Assembly (NCBI GenBank): GCA_038277395.1
Contig: CM076189.1
Location: forward strand, 79,783,421 to 79,847,420
Direction of reading: 5' to 3'
Source of the DNA: Dryocosmus kuriphilus
Taxonomy: Eukaryota > Arthropoda > Insecta > Hymenoptera > Cynipidae
DNA length: 64,000 bases
The notes under the pieces are model-generated. The model did no database searches. It was not told where the DNA came from and saw only the letters and a list, made by a program, of their open reading frames with translations. Position numbers and translations under genes: made by a program. Positions 54,546 to 64,000 of this stretch are shown here, in pieces. How positions within the stretch are numbered: position 1 is the first letter of the stretch; the number at the start of each line of letters is the position of its first letter.

Positions 54546-57500
54546 ATATTTGTTTATTTATATATAAATACTTTTTTATATGCAATTTGTAAGAAATGTT
54601 TAAGATTACTACATTTTTAATTTCAAAAGTTTCTACAACTCGTTGAAAAGACTTTAAAAATAAAAGAAGTTCAGTTTTTTATTCAGTAATATTTAATATA
54701 ATATTTTATATACTTCTTTCCTTTTTTTTATTCAATATATATTATTATGTTGTCGAATCTTTATCTCCAGTATTATCTCCACATTAATTAGTCAAAACCA
54801 CAACATTATTATGGTACTGCTTCCTATTAATCTCAAATATAAATCGAAACTAAACTTCGGAATCAAACAAAGCCAAATCTCAAAATAAGAACTCAAGTTT
54901 TTGGGCGCCAGGTCTTTTCGGGAACACTCAATTCAATAATCAGAAATCTCAACAATTAAATCCTCTAAATGATATTCTCAACAAAGCAAACATCAATAAA
55001 TTTACGAAAGCAGTTTAACCAGATCGCACGCGGTTAGCTCATGTTCGGCGCTGGGTGTGGTTCGTCAATAAACAAGGCTCATTTTACTATAAACATTTGC
55101 TCGTATATTTAACAAATTTATTGAAAGTGAATTAATTGGCAAAGACTGAGGAACACATTTTTCTGACAATAATTTTACAATAGCAGAAATTCTTCAATAT
55201 TATTTCAATTCTCGACGTTTCTCGACAACTCTGTTATTTCTAAAACGAAGGATGAGGAATCTAAACAAGAGAGAGAGACAGTCTTATACAATCCAAGATC
55301 AAAAAAATAATTAATTATCAGCCTCAACTCGACTTAAAGAATCTAGCTTCTAGACGCGGTGCTCCATGAAACGAAGTTTGTCAAACGGAAACCTTAACTC
55401 GAAATAATCTCATACAATATTCTCGGAAAGTCAATAGAGAAATTCGGGTGAACTCAAGATAAGGCTAATTAATTGCTTCAAGATTGATTTTTCCCAAAAA
55501 CTCGAAATCGAATTGGCCACACAGCAAAACCCAAACCACACGGCGAAATAAATAAATTTTGCGTAACCCCAAAAGGAAATTATCAACAAAACCCAATACT
55601 ACCAGCAAATCTTAAACCACACGGCGAAATAAATGAATTTTGCATAACCCCAAAAGGAAATTATCAACAAAACCCAATACTACCAGCAAATCTCAAACCA
55701 CACGGCGAAATAAATGAAACCCAAATTTACAATATGCTTCTAGCAGATCTTCAAATTCAGTAAATAACAGAAAATGCTACCATCAAAACCCAAAAATGTG
55801 CTACGCAGCAAAACCCATAAATGTGCTACACAGAAAAACCCATTCTAAATACCTCAAAACTAAAGCAATAATTCGCGATAAAATAACCCAAAATCTACAA
55901 TATTGGCAACAATTACATTACAATTATCAACAAATTAGACCATCCCGAGTTCAACCGCAATAAACTGGAGACATAACCTAAAATTCTGACACGTGGTCAC
56001 TCGACAATCTAAAGACTCGATCCATTAATTTTTAAGGAATTATTCTTATTATTCGACCCACTTAGGTATTCTCCGATAAAACATAATATATTATTCAAAA
56101 TAAACTGCTTATAACTCGGTAACAAACGTATGAATAAAAAATTCGCTCGAATACAATTAAGGACTCTGGCGTCGACAATCACGCATTTAATTTTTCATAA
56201 CTCGATTCTCAAAAATAATCTTGTCGTCTCAACAGTAATAAATCACAAGAAGGAAAATGTATGGGTAATATCACAAAATTGGGGGGGGGGGGGGCTCGAC
56301 TCTAGACACAGTCCAATAATCTCGATATAAAATAAAATATAAAATTTCCAACAGGCGATAACACAAAAATTTCATCGAAACCATCGTTCCAAAAATCAGG
56401 TTATAAATTCAATGAGATTCAAAATTACCACTTAAATGATTAGGCCACAATTCGAACTTTTTTTTTTCTCTTTTTTTTTCGACTTTACTTCCAACCATTT
56501 TCTCAAGAATGTTCGTAACAAAATTTTCATTTATGACACATTTTTAATTCGACCGAAGACTTCACCGTTCAAACTAATCTTGACGAAGTTAGCTCTTAAC
56601 CATTTCTCGATTGCTTATATAAATTTATTATTACAACACCATACATAATACTCAGAAACGCGCTTCAAAAATTCAATGTAGGCCCAGTCACCGACTCCCA
56701 TCTCGACATGGTGTTTGTACGAACTAGAATTTGCACTTTTTCTTTTTGACCACATGTCGAGGTGGCATATCGTTGTTCCCAAGAATAATCTTTGAGGCCT
56801 TACCTGGAGAAAACGTACCAATAAATTTTTCCTTCTATTTTTAATTCCTTATCTTTCTGTTCGTTACAACTCAGGCTTTCGATATTACTATGCGCGTTCA
56901 AGAATAACTATTTTCGTTTAGGCGAACGTTATCGTGGTCGATTCGGCGGTGGTCAGTCGAGAAGAAGGAACGTGGCGACCGGCGCGGCGGCTCGGGATTC
57001 TGCTTTCGCTTGCCTGCCCTCTTCTTCTCCCGGCCTCTTGACTGGCGGAGTTCCAGTTGCGGTGACGGGGTGTGTAACGGGCGAAGCAGTAGCGTACTGA
57101 CTCAAGGCATGCTAGTCTCCCAATATTTCTCTTGAAACCAAGCAGTTCAAAAGGCCCATGGGAATATTCCAATCAGCAGTAAAGAATTCAGCCATAAAAG
57201 AATTTATCGAGGGTTGACTTGCCATAGTACATCCTTCCTTCTATTCATTGGAGGATGATCGAATGGATTTTAAATGGTTGAGTTGAACGTCTTAAATGGT
57301 AATCTATGTACCAAACAATTTTAAAAGGTCCTCGGTATCCTAGGTTATCCCTCGATGAATCGGTGAATTTGAGTCGATACAAAAAAAATTAAAATACGAA
57401 CAAAATGAGTACTTAAAATTAGAAAATCTTAAATTTAGCCCTAATCATGGAGTCACCGTACCACAAACGAGTTTTTTGACCTTGAACCGGAAATAAGCAT

Positions 57501-58150
57501 AATATACTAAAATTTTTAATTGATACTTGAGAATCTGAATCTACTATTCTTGTGAGTTGCAAAAATTTTGCAACATCACAACTCCAATCTCCCCAGAAAA
57601 GACCGAACAGGTCTTTAACCGAAGGTGGGTGTCCAAACAAATGAACTATTATTTATATAAGTGATTTGTGTTTGTACTCCAAAATCATGACACAAAAGAA
57701 GATTGAAATTCCAGAGGTTTGAAAGGACTAAAAGTGAAACCAAAAAAAAAAAAGATAAAAGAACAGACTGCTAGTTATGCTGAAATATAGTGCATGGTAC
57801 AGAGTAGCACTCAGGAGTACACACTAATGATTTTATCTGACTTGAAATTTACTTCACAACGTTAATTCAAGCAAGGCCTCTTCTCACAAACAAACGACAA
57901 CCTTGGCAAATCAGTTACTTTGCACGGAACTCCATGACTGGACCTTAATATTGGTAAACATGCATTACTCAATATTTCAGAATTAACACTTATCCAAAGA
58001 AATTCACGAGGTACTATTAACTAAAAGAAAGTTGATACAAAAATTACACAACCAAATCTAAATTTATTCAAAATTATCTTATTTCTTAATATACAGAGAA
58101 ATAAACTTAAGAACAAAGAAGGTATAAATATATTCATTTACCCATAGAAT
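54546..58150. other. No gene; probable 3' region or LTR of the gypsy element
   Basis: AT-rich with no supported ORF. Contents: 81-bp tandem repeats (55,536-55,715), a 14-nt G tract (56,281-56,294), a GC-rich island at 56,920-57,130, and A/T runs elsewhere. The 3' LTR of the minus-strand gypsy element should lie here, but the 5' LTR is outside the window, so it cannot be paired. Confidence 0.4.
55536..55715. repeat. 81-bp tandem repeat, about 2.2 copies
   Basis: CCACACGGCGAAATAAAT begins at 55,536, 55,617 and 55,698. The copies are nearly identical and include AACCCCAAAAGGAAATTATC. Confidence 0.9.
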
Positions 58151-58152
58151 GT

Positions 58153-58460
58153 TTATTTAATAATATAAAGGGAAGGGAGATTAGAAAAAGAAATAAATGT
58201 GGAAGATTTAAATTTATACTCATTTGTTCCTAGTATAATTATGGGATGATACGATCTATAGGGGTTCTGGTGGGGGTTCTCAACAAGCGTGATGGGGCAT
58301 CTCGACAAACAAAAAAAAATGGTTGACCTTGACTTGGAGGGAATTAGGGATCTCGACTTGGCGGGAACTAGGGATCTTGACTTGGAGGGAATTAGGGATC
58401 TTAATTTGAGTGGTGATCTCCCTTTGTTCTCAATCCGGGTAATGTTATCATGTTCTAGTC
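58153..58460 (-). other. Short tandem repeat and unassigned sequence after ORF3
   Basis: At 58,320-58,410 a 30-bp unit occurs about three times (GACTTGGAGGGAATTAGGGA and variants). In one minus frame it gives a repeated SLIPSKSRS peptide, but not in the frame of ORF3, so coding is doubtful. Confidence 0.55.
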
Positions 58461-59150
58461 TTTGCGCCTTCTGGCAGTAAAGGGGCCTTCCTCCAGATAC
58501 TCGGGTCCACACCGGGGACATGTAGTGACTCTGACAACGGATTCCCCACATTTGAGACAAAATTGTTTCAATTCCCGGAGTTGACAACGGGAGTACTGGT
58601 GGGTAGGGTCCCCGCAGTTCCAACAACCCTCGCGACGTGGTCTCCCCAACCCGACGGTAGTCTCTTTATTCATCATCTTCGGGTCCATAAACAAAGGGAG
58701 TTCTAGGTACAGCAGCGATGGTGGTTTGATGTTGATTGGCAGACTGGGGCCCGGAACCGGTTCCTCTGAGATCGGCTGTCTTCTAGAGACGGGACGTACG
58801 AAATTCTCTCGAAGAATTGGGGACTCAATGGGGATCTCCCAGCTGGGTGTGGTTGCCGGGCGTGTTGGCAGTGGTCGTATGTACGGATGTTGGGTAGTTT
58901 GAGTGCTCACTTCCTTAGTTATCCTACCACGACGAGCCCTGGGCATTATTACCTGGGTGATCGCCGTAGCGGTCGATGGTGTTGCCTGGATCGCCGCGTC
59001 CGTCAGCTGGATTTTAAATTCGCCTCGGAAATATTCTATCAGCTCGTGGTCGGTGGATATTTCGCGGATCTCTATTTGTGGTCTATTTGTGCGCCTGTTT
59101 CGATGACCTCCTTCAACTCCGAATTCTGATTTTCTAGCAAGGCAATTCTA
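58455..59150 (-). CDS. Extra Gag/nucleocapsid-like ORF downstream of integrase
   Basis: The clear ORF is 58,946-58,455 (163 codons); the same frame is open to about 59,120. It has a Pro-rich first half. It has a perfect CCHC knuckle (Cys108, Cys111, His116, Cys121: CWNCGDPTHQYSRC) and a second Cys set (130, 133, 143, 146: FCLKCG...TTCPRC). The Gag of the same element has the same two-part layout with nearly the same spacing, so the two are related. Nucleic-acid binding is the likely role. It may be an extra gene of this lineage or a remnant of a second element's Gag in tandem. Confidence 0.65.
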
Positions 59151-59213
59151 GACTGTTAAACCGCGATCAATTAATCCCTGACGTCCATAGCGGAGTCCTA
59201 TACTCCCGACAGT

Positions 59214-59230
59214 GGGGGGGGGGGGGGGGG
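59214..59230 (-). repeat. 17-nt G tract (C on the coding strand)
   Basis: Between the integrase stop and the extra ORF. Similar homopolymers are at 56,281-56,294, 31,612-31,643 and 32,297-32,417. Confidence 0.9.
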
Positions 59231-59278
59231 CCTTCACTAGTGGTGGGAACTCAACTTATGGCAGGACCTCGACTGGGT

Positions 59279-60976
59279 TTATACCTGGGGATCAGAATTG
59301 GGTTCATAATCAGAAACTATATAAGGTTTCAGGTCTTTTATATGGACTTTTCCAACAAGATTATGGGCTAGATCGCTAATTTCATAAACAAGGGGCGAAA
59401 GAACCTTAGAAATCCGATACGGTTCTAAAAATTTCGGATTCAACTTCGCGGCTTCCCGTTTACTTTTATTCGAGAGCTTTCTACAACGCGACAATACAAG
59501 ATCGCCACGAGAAAGTTTCATCGCCCGACGGTGTAAGTTATAATAATTTGATTGCCTTTGGAAAGCTTCGTCAAGGTTCCTAACCACCCAATCGCGCATA
59601 AACTGCAATTTCTTCATTCTACCAATCCATAATTCGGGAGCCTGAGGATCTATTTCCACATCCAATTCCTCCCGCCTTTTCAAAGAATTGATGGGTTTGG
59701 GATCTCGACCTAAGTTCAGAAAGGCGGGGGTGGTCTTGAGGGTGGTATGATAAGCCGTGTTATACGCGAATCTAAAATCCGAAAGATGGACGTCCCAACC
59801 TCTATGGTCCTCATCGATATATGAGATAATCATTGTCTTCAATATACGGTTAATCCTTTCCACCGGGTTTGCCTGGGGATGATACGGGGGAGTGGTGGAA
59901 TGCAGAATATTGAATTCTTGCGAAAGTGACCGTATGACATTATTTATGAATTCAGTCCCATTATCGGTCAACAGAATCTGAGGTGCCCCCCATCTATCGA
60001 TCACGAGTTCCTTAAGGGATTCCTTGATCCCTTGGCCGGTAGCGGAACGTAAAGGTACGCATTCTACCCACTTAGTAAACAGGTCTTGGAACACCAGTAC
60101 ATATTGATATTCGGCTTTACTCCGGGGGAACGGTCCCATAATATCTGCTGCTACTGCGGTCCAAGGCTGTTCTATTATCCGCTGACCCATAAGTCCGGGG
60201 GCTGCTTTCTGATCAACTTTACGCGCTTGGCAAATTTCACATTTCCTAACAAAGTGAGCCACATCCCGATAACAAACTGGCCAAAAATAATCAGTCGCGA
60301 CTCGTAAATATGTCTTTTGGCTACCTAAGTGTCCGGATTGGGGATCGTTGTGAGCTTCTTCGAAGATTATCTCACGATCTTCGTCACTGGGAACCAATTT
60401 CCACTCATTCAAATCGCGTACTAGGCTTAATATCACCGGATCTGGCCTATAATGGTAGAGCCTGTCATCCTCTATCTTCCAAGTAGGGAATTTTTCGGGA
60501 AAACTAGACACAGCCAGGAAACGCCTAAAATACCATGAAGGAGTGAGATCCTTGGCTACATTTAATCTCTCGGCAGGGTCCTCATATATTCTCGACAGAG
60601 CATCAGGTACGTTGTGGGAACTACCTTTTCGATGAACAATATTGTAATCATACTCCAACAGCGACAGAGCCCATCTAGCCAATCTACCTGTAGGATTTTT
60701 AAGATTATGCAGCCATCTCAAACAAGCATGGTCAGTTATCACTATGAAGTGATAACCTTCTAGATATGCTCGGAATTTCTGAATAGCCCATATCACGGCT
60801 TGACATTCTTTCTCCGTAGTAGAATAATTTCGTTCGGAATCCGAAAGGGACCTACTAGCGAAGGAAATTACGTACTCAACACCATCTATCGTCTGAGATA
60901 GGACTGCACCCAAGCCTGTATTACTTGCATCTGTCTGAAGCTCAAAGGGAACGTTGAAGTCTGGACAAGACAGCAT
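59279..60976 (-). CDS. gypsy Pol: RNase H and integrase
   Basis: 565 codons without a stop. RNase H is at residues about 5-130, with Asp16 (LQTDAS), Glu55/57 (TTEKE), Asp82 (ITDHACLRWL) and VPDALSR. The integrase zinc domain (about 205-255) shows H...H and C246-x2-C249. The core has Asp278 (AADIMGPF), Asp338 (LTDNGTEF) and Glu373 (NPVERINR), and a GPF/Y-like module (LEPYRISKVL) is near residue 530. All catalytic residues are present. The coding frame continues upstream of the first Met into the end of the RT ORF, but in a different frame, so this Met is an accident of the break and the domain belongs to one Pol polyprotein. Confidence 0.9.
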   Translation of the reverse strand: MLSCPDFNVPFELQTDASNTGLGAVLSQTIDGVEYVISFASRSLSDSERNYSTTEKECQAVIWAIQKFRAYLEGYHFIVITDHACLRWLHNLKNPTGRLARWALSLLEYDYNIVHRKGSSHNVPDALSRIYEDPAERLNVAKDLTPSWYFRRFLAVSSFPEKFPTWKIEDDRLYHYRPDPVILSLVRDLNEWKLVPSDEDREIIFEEAHNDPQSGHLGSQKTYLRVATDYFWPVCYRDVAHFVRKCEICQARKVDQKAAPGLMGQRIIEQPWTAVAADIMGPFPRSKAEYQYVLVFQDLFTKWVECVPLRSATGQGIKESLKELVIDRWGAPQILLTDNGTEFINNVIRSLSQEFNILHSTTPPYHPQANPVERINRILKTMIISYIDEDHRGWDVHLSDFRFAYNTAYHTTLKTTPAFLNLGRDPKPINSLKRREELDVEIDPQAPELWIGRMKKLQFMRDWVVRNLDEAFQRQSNYYNLHRRAMKLSRGDLVLSRCRKLSNKSKREAAKLNPKFLEPYRISKVLSPLVYEISDLAHNLVGKVHIKDLKPYIVSDYEPNSDPQV

Positions 60977-61068
60977 GGGGGCATGAGCTAAGCAGGCTCT
61001 TATTTGCTCGAAAGCGACAACCTGATCGCCTGACCATACGCAACGTTGTTTCTTCTTCAGTAATAAAT
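60977..61068 (-). other. Frame break between RT and RNase H
   Basis: The RT ORF ends in TAA directly after a run of five C (in IAAP-stop). The neighbouring frame is open through the rest of the gap and joins the RNase H ORF. A one-base change in the C run is the simplest cause. A programmed shift at this place would be unusual for Ty3/gypsy. Confidence 0.7.
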
Positions 61069-62484
61069 TTAGGGGGCTGCTATAGTCGCATAGTCGGGGA
61101 TAAATTTCCTATACAAAGATGACATACCGAGGAATCGCCTAAGCTCTCTAACATTCTTGGGTGTAGGATACTCAAGAATGGGGGCTACCTTATCTGGATC
61201 TACCTGAAGTCCATATTCGTTCACAAGGAAACCTAGGTATCGCACCTGAAAACAACAAAACTCACATTTATTCGGATTGATCTTTAAACCCACGTCCTGG
61301 ATTTTCTTCAAAACTTTAAAAAGCCATTCCAGATGCTCCTCGAACGTCTCTGTAATGATGATTACATCATCCAGATACACGAATGCATGCGGTTCCATCT
61401 CTGGACCAATTACTCGATCTAACAGACGCTGGAAGGTAGCGGGTGCATTTGTAAGTCCAAAAGACATCCTTTTAAATTGAAATAATCCACGACCTGGCAC
61501 CGTGAAGGCAGTCTTCTCTCGACTACTATATTCCAACGGAATTTGAAGAAAACCCTTATGTAAGTCAATGGTAGAAATATATTTGGCACTTCTCAACTTA
61601 TCTAAAATGCTACTCATTTGAGGTAATGGGTAGGCGCCCTTCTTTGTTACCTCATTAAGTTTTCGAAAATCTAAGCAGAACCTATAACTTTTGTCGGGCT
61701 TCCTTACCATAACTATGGGAGAGGACCAACCACTCTTAGATGGCTCAATTATGTCGTCAGCTAGCATAGCGTCGACTTCTTGAACAATTGACTCCATAAC
61801 CTTTAGTGAGACCAAATAGTGACGTTGCTTAATTGGGGCGTGATCACCTACATCTATAATATGCTCAGTAGCTGTTGTCAGACCCAGTTTACCATTGTCT
61901 TCCCACAATTCTCTCCTAAGAAATTCTTTAAGAATATTCGCTTGACTACTTGTGAGTTCTCTCAACCCACAACAATTATTATCCATTGTCCCATCTTCTA
62001 CTTCGAAAGCATAAACTCTGCAAGGGTCATCCTTAAACCACCAAGTTCTATCCCCAAAATCCACTGAAATACGAAACCTCTTCAGGAAATCCAAACCTAT
62101 TGTGAATGCTACTGGGAGGGCGGGCATCACACGTATTCGCACGAGTTGAGTGCTGCACTTTAATTCCAGAGGGGCAATAATTTCCTGCGATACAAAGTCG
62201 ACTTGACTATTAGCCATCTGAACCAAACCATTACTATTCTCAGTTCTTAAATCCAAGTCCATAAATGACCGGGAAGCACGATTGTCTACCAATGCTCTAA
62301 CTGGTTTACCCATAATTGTTAGAGCTACAAACATCAAAGGCTCAGGTTGACATGAGGCCACTGGATAATAAGGCAATTCTGAGAGGTTGAAGATAGGAAT
62401 AAGGGGAAATTTATTAGTATTATTTTCTAGACTCGACTCAATGGTTCGACTATAATCATCAATAAACGGGGCCTTAATGGACAT
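61069..62484 (-). CDS. gypsy Pol: aspartic protease and reverse transcriptase
   Basis: 471 codons. The protease-like region has ALVDNRASRSF at residues 64-74. The active triad, normally DTG or DSG, reads Asp67-Asn68-Arg69, so catalysis is doubtful. The RT spans about residues 210-440, with RFCLDFRKLNEVT, Asp307 in STIDLHKGF, FGLTNAPATFQ and the catalytic FVYLDDVII (Asp372, Asp373). The C-terminus has VRELRRFLGMSSLYRKFI, the usual start of the connection to RNase H. It ends at the frame break at 61,068. Confidence 0.9.
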   Translation of the reverse strand: MSIKAPFIDDYSRTIESSLENNTNKFPLIPIFNLSELPYYPVASCQPEPLMFVALTIMGKPVRALVDNRASRSFMDLDLRTENSNGLVQMANSQVDFVSQEIIAPLELKCSTQLVRIRVMPALPVAFTIGLDFLKRFRISVDFGDRTWWFKDDPCRVYAFEVEDGTMDNNCCGLRELTSSQANILKEFLRRELWEDNGKLGLTTATEHIIDVGDHAPIKQRHYLVSLKVMESIVQEVDAMLADDIIEPSKSGWSSPIVMVRKPDKSYRFCLDFRKLNEVTKKGAYPLPQMSSILDKLRSAKYISTIDLHKGFLQIPLEYSSREKTAFTVPGRGLFQFKRMSFGLTNAPATFQRLLDRVIGPEMEPHAFVYLDDVIIITETFEEHLEWLFKVLKKIQDVGLKINPNKCEFCCFQVRYLGFLVNEYGLQVDPDKVAPILEYPTPKNVRELRRFLGMSSLYRKFIPDYATIAAP

Positions 62485-62591
62485 ACAAGAATGAAACTCG
62501 TCTAGACTGGGGCCTATAAACTCGAATACGTTGCTCTGAGCTATCCCGTCTCCCTCATTACCCTGGCCATTATCCGTTAGTAAATCTAAGT

Positions 62592-63806
62592 CTAATCCAT
62601 GACAATATGTTTCAATTTTGGACCCATTACGTAATTCAGGAGATACTTCAGGCCCTCTCGACGCCTCTTGTGCCCGTTTTCCTCACAACTAGGACAGTTG
62701 GGGCGCGTAACGTCTCTCTTCCCACAACGGTAACAAAATATATTCCGCGGTTTACAACAATCAATGAATCGATGTCCCTCTTTACCAGAGTTCCAACACT
62801 TTAAGATTGGAGAGTAGTTGACTTGATTAGAAGCACTCTCAGGGGGGTTTTTCGTCAGAAATGGATTCGTCGGCCTTGCAGGGTTAGTGGTCTTGGATTC
62901 GGATCCCCGCTGTAGTGCAGGATTGAATTTATTTTTCGGTTTCTGGGAGGTTTTAGAGTCTAAGTCTCTAGACAAGAAATGGCTCTCGAATTCGTCATCC
63001 AAAACCATCTCTCCTCCCAGTTGTTCCTCTAACAGGTTGATTCTTTCTTTATGTCTATCCTGATTTTTACCCTTACTTTCGTGGTACGCTAGATCGGGTA
63101 ACAAAGATCCATCAGGGGTTGGGGGTGGCTTATGTGATCTAGCTACTCTATAAAATTTTTCTGCAGCGACTGCGAGTTGTTCCAGTTGTGCGAAACTACG
63201 TACCTCATGTCGTGCAATGGTCAATTGCAGACGGGGTAAGAGATTGCGATGTGCATGACTAATCTCTTCTGACTCCGATAAAGGGGGATCCAATCTATCG
63301 TATATCGCCAACATGCAAGTGAGGTAATCAGCTACCGACTCTCGCTCACCCTGAGTTCTCTCGTGAACTTCTTGACGCAACTCAAACTGAAAATCGGAAT
63401 CCGCGAACCTAGAATGAAAAGCAGACACGAATTGGTCAAAAGTTTGCCAGCTATATTGTTTACTTCTATACCAACTTAACGCGATACCCGACAAAAAGGA
63501 GGAGAGTAAACGCAACAACACCTCATCGTTCACTGGACAGATCGCTCTACCCTCTAAAAGACGAGTGACGCAATTCTCGGCATCCTCCTTTTGAGCACCT
63601 GAAAATCTCAAATTCCACTTTCGCATGATATCATAAGTTGCTGCTGGGCTAGGGGAAAATGATCCACGACCCGAATAAACCTGGGAATTTCTGGTACAGC
63701 GTGTAGAGCTTAAATCATTTGATGGATAGTTCGGATGAAGGCTGAAAGCCACCCGAGGACGACTAGTACCAAATGCCGTACTTCGACCTCGAAAACTGTG
63801 GTCCAA
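62592..63806 (-). CDS. gypsy Gag
   Basis: 404 codons. A retrotransposon Gag capsid-like domain is at about residues 60-220 (LLSSFLSGIALSWYRS, FVSAFHSRFADSDFQ, LRQEVHERTQGERESVADYL). A polar linker and a Cys-rich nucleocapsid end follow. The first knuckle is damaged: CWNSGKEGHRFIDC has Ser340 where the second Cys should be. A second Cys set at 358, 361, 371 and 374 is complete. It ends about 108 bases before the first Met of Pol. Its start may lie further upstream, since homologous-looking coding continues toward 63,990. Confidence 0.88.
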   Translation of the reverse strand: MDHSFRGRSTAFGTSRPRVAFSLHPNYPSNDLSSTRCTRNSQVYSGRGSFSPSPAATYDIMRKWNLRFSGAQKEDAENCVTRLLEGRAICPVNDEVLLRLLSSFLSGIALSWYRSKQYSWQTFDQFVSAFHSRFADSDFQFELRQEVHERTQGERESVADYLTCMLAIYDRLDPPLSESEEISHAHRNLLPRLQLTIARHEVRSFAQLEQLAVAAEKFYRVARSHKPPPTPDGSLLPDLAYHESKGKNQDRHKERINLLEEQLGGEMVLDDEFESHFLSRDLDSKTSQKPKNKFNPALQRGSESKTTNPARPTNPFLTKNPPESASNQVNYSPILKCWNSGKEGHRFIDCCKPRNIFCYRCGKRDVTRPNCPSCEENGHKRRREGLKYLLNYVMGPKLKHIVMD

Positions 63807-64000
63807 ATTAGGAAATTCGCGATTGGGGTCTCGATGTGGGAAACTCGACTCTCCCGTACTACGGGCATCAACAGTTACGCGACGTGTGTTATACTGGGAG
63901 GACCGACCTTGGTCTCCTCTTTGTTCCCAGTCTCTACCTGCTGAAGTTCGATGATCATTGAAATCATTCGCTCCATAGGCACCACACCTAGTTCTCCGAC
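63807..64000 (-). other. Leader or Gag N-terminus at window edge
   Basis: Sequence before the first Met of Gag, cut by the window end. No LTR or primer-binding site is visible. Confidence 0.3.

Larger units (their letters stand above)
58153..64000 (-). mobile_element. Ty3/gypsy LTR retrotransposon, 5' end outside window
   Basis: Minus-strand order: Gag (63,806-62,592), protease-RT (62,484-61,069), RNase H-integrase (60,976-59,279), extra zinc-knuckle ORF (about 59,150-58,455). RT before RNase H before integrase identifies the Ty3/gypsy group. No envelope-like ORF with signal and transmembrane segments is seen. The ORFs are long and only lightly damaged, so this is a fairly recent insertion compared with most others here. 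Confidence 0.88.

Noticed and set aside
58153..58626. 157-codon ORF with repeated SLIPSKSRS peptide
   Set aside because: It is in a different frame from the zinc-knuckle ORF it overlaps, and the peptide only mirrors a 30-bp DNA repeat.

Overview
This is AT-rich eukaryotic DNA from an arthropod, almost certainly an insect. It holds Tc1/mariner and piggyBac DNA transposons, BEL/Pao and Ty3/gypsy LTR retroelements, a Penelope-like element and several non-LTR lineages, all with insect-type proteins, and it shows eukaryotic splice sites and polyadenylation signals. Hymenoptera is a guess from the transposon mix. I found no housekeeping gene, no convincing tRNA or rRNA gene and no CRISPR array. Most coding sequence belongs to mobile elements, many nested inside one another.

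Region 1-13,430. A DD41D Tc1/mariner element with about 380-bp inverted repeats (833-3098) sits in AT-rich repeat DNA. A minus-strand Penelope-like element (3901-12,172) follows. It is cut between its reverse transcriptase and its GIY-YIG endonuclease by a plus-strand RTE-type LINE (about 4790-9572). That LINE is itself cut by a mariner with an uninterrupted 363-codon transposase (6312-7636). A second, degraded mariner (10,633-11,953) cuts the 5' part of the Penelope element. A degenerate CTTAAAATCC-type array ends the region.

Region 13,430-19,590. A degraded minus-strand R1/LOA-like LINE with a poly(A) tail (14,704-about 18,030) abuts a plus-strand BEL/Pao integrase remnant and its 3' region.

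Region 19,590-54,045. Here a larger unit is repeated in the same orientation: A 19,590-26,720, B 26,720-33,340, C 38,800-54,045. A complete unit holds minus-strand exons of an unrecognised gene, then a conserved non-coding block, then a 1-2.7 kb CTTAAAATCC-type array, then an AT-rich block. Copy A keeps the fullest 3' exon and a polyadenylation signal, copy B is broken, and copy C has a shortened 3' exon. Between and inside the units lie a GC-rich insertion (27,990-29,178), a poly(C)-rich LTR-like segment (31,600-33,110), a 140-bp foldback, a piggyBac element (33,980-36,700), an approximately 85-bp minisatellite (41,640-42,665), and an RTE-like LINE (42,837-49,656). That LINE is split by a second LINE (44,101-49,354) whose 5' half is inverted relative to its 3' half, the signature of twin priming.

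Region 54,045-64,000. Short palindromic tandem repeats are followed by a minus-strand Ty3/gypsy element that runs off the window end: Gag, protease-RT, RNase H-integrase, and an additional ORF with a nucleocapsid-like zinc-knuckle pair downstream of integrase.

How parts act together: only the mobile elements form recognisable functional sets. The part most likely to be new is the tandemly repeated gene unit with its arrays.
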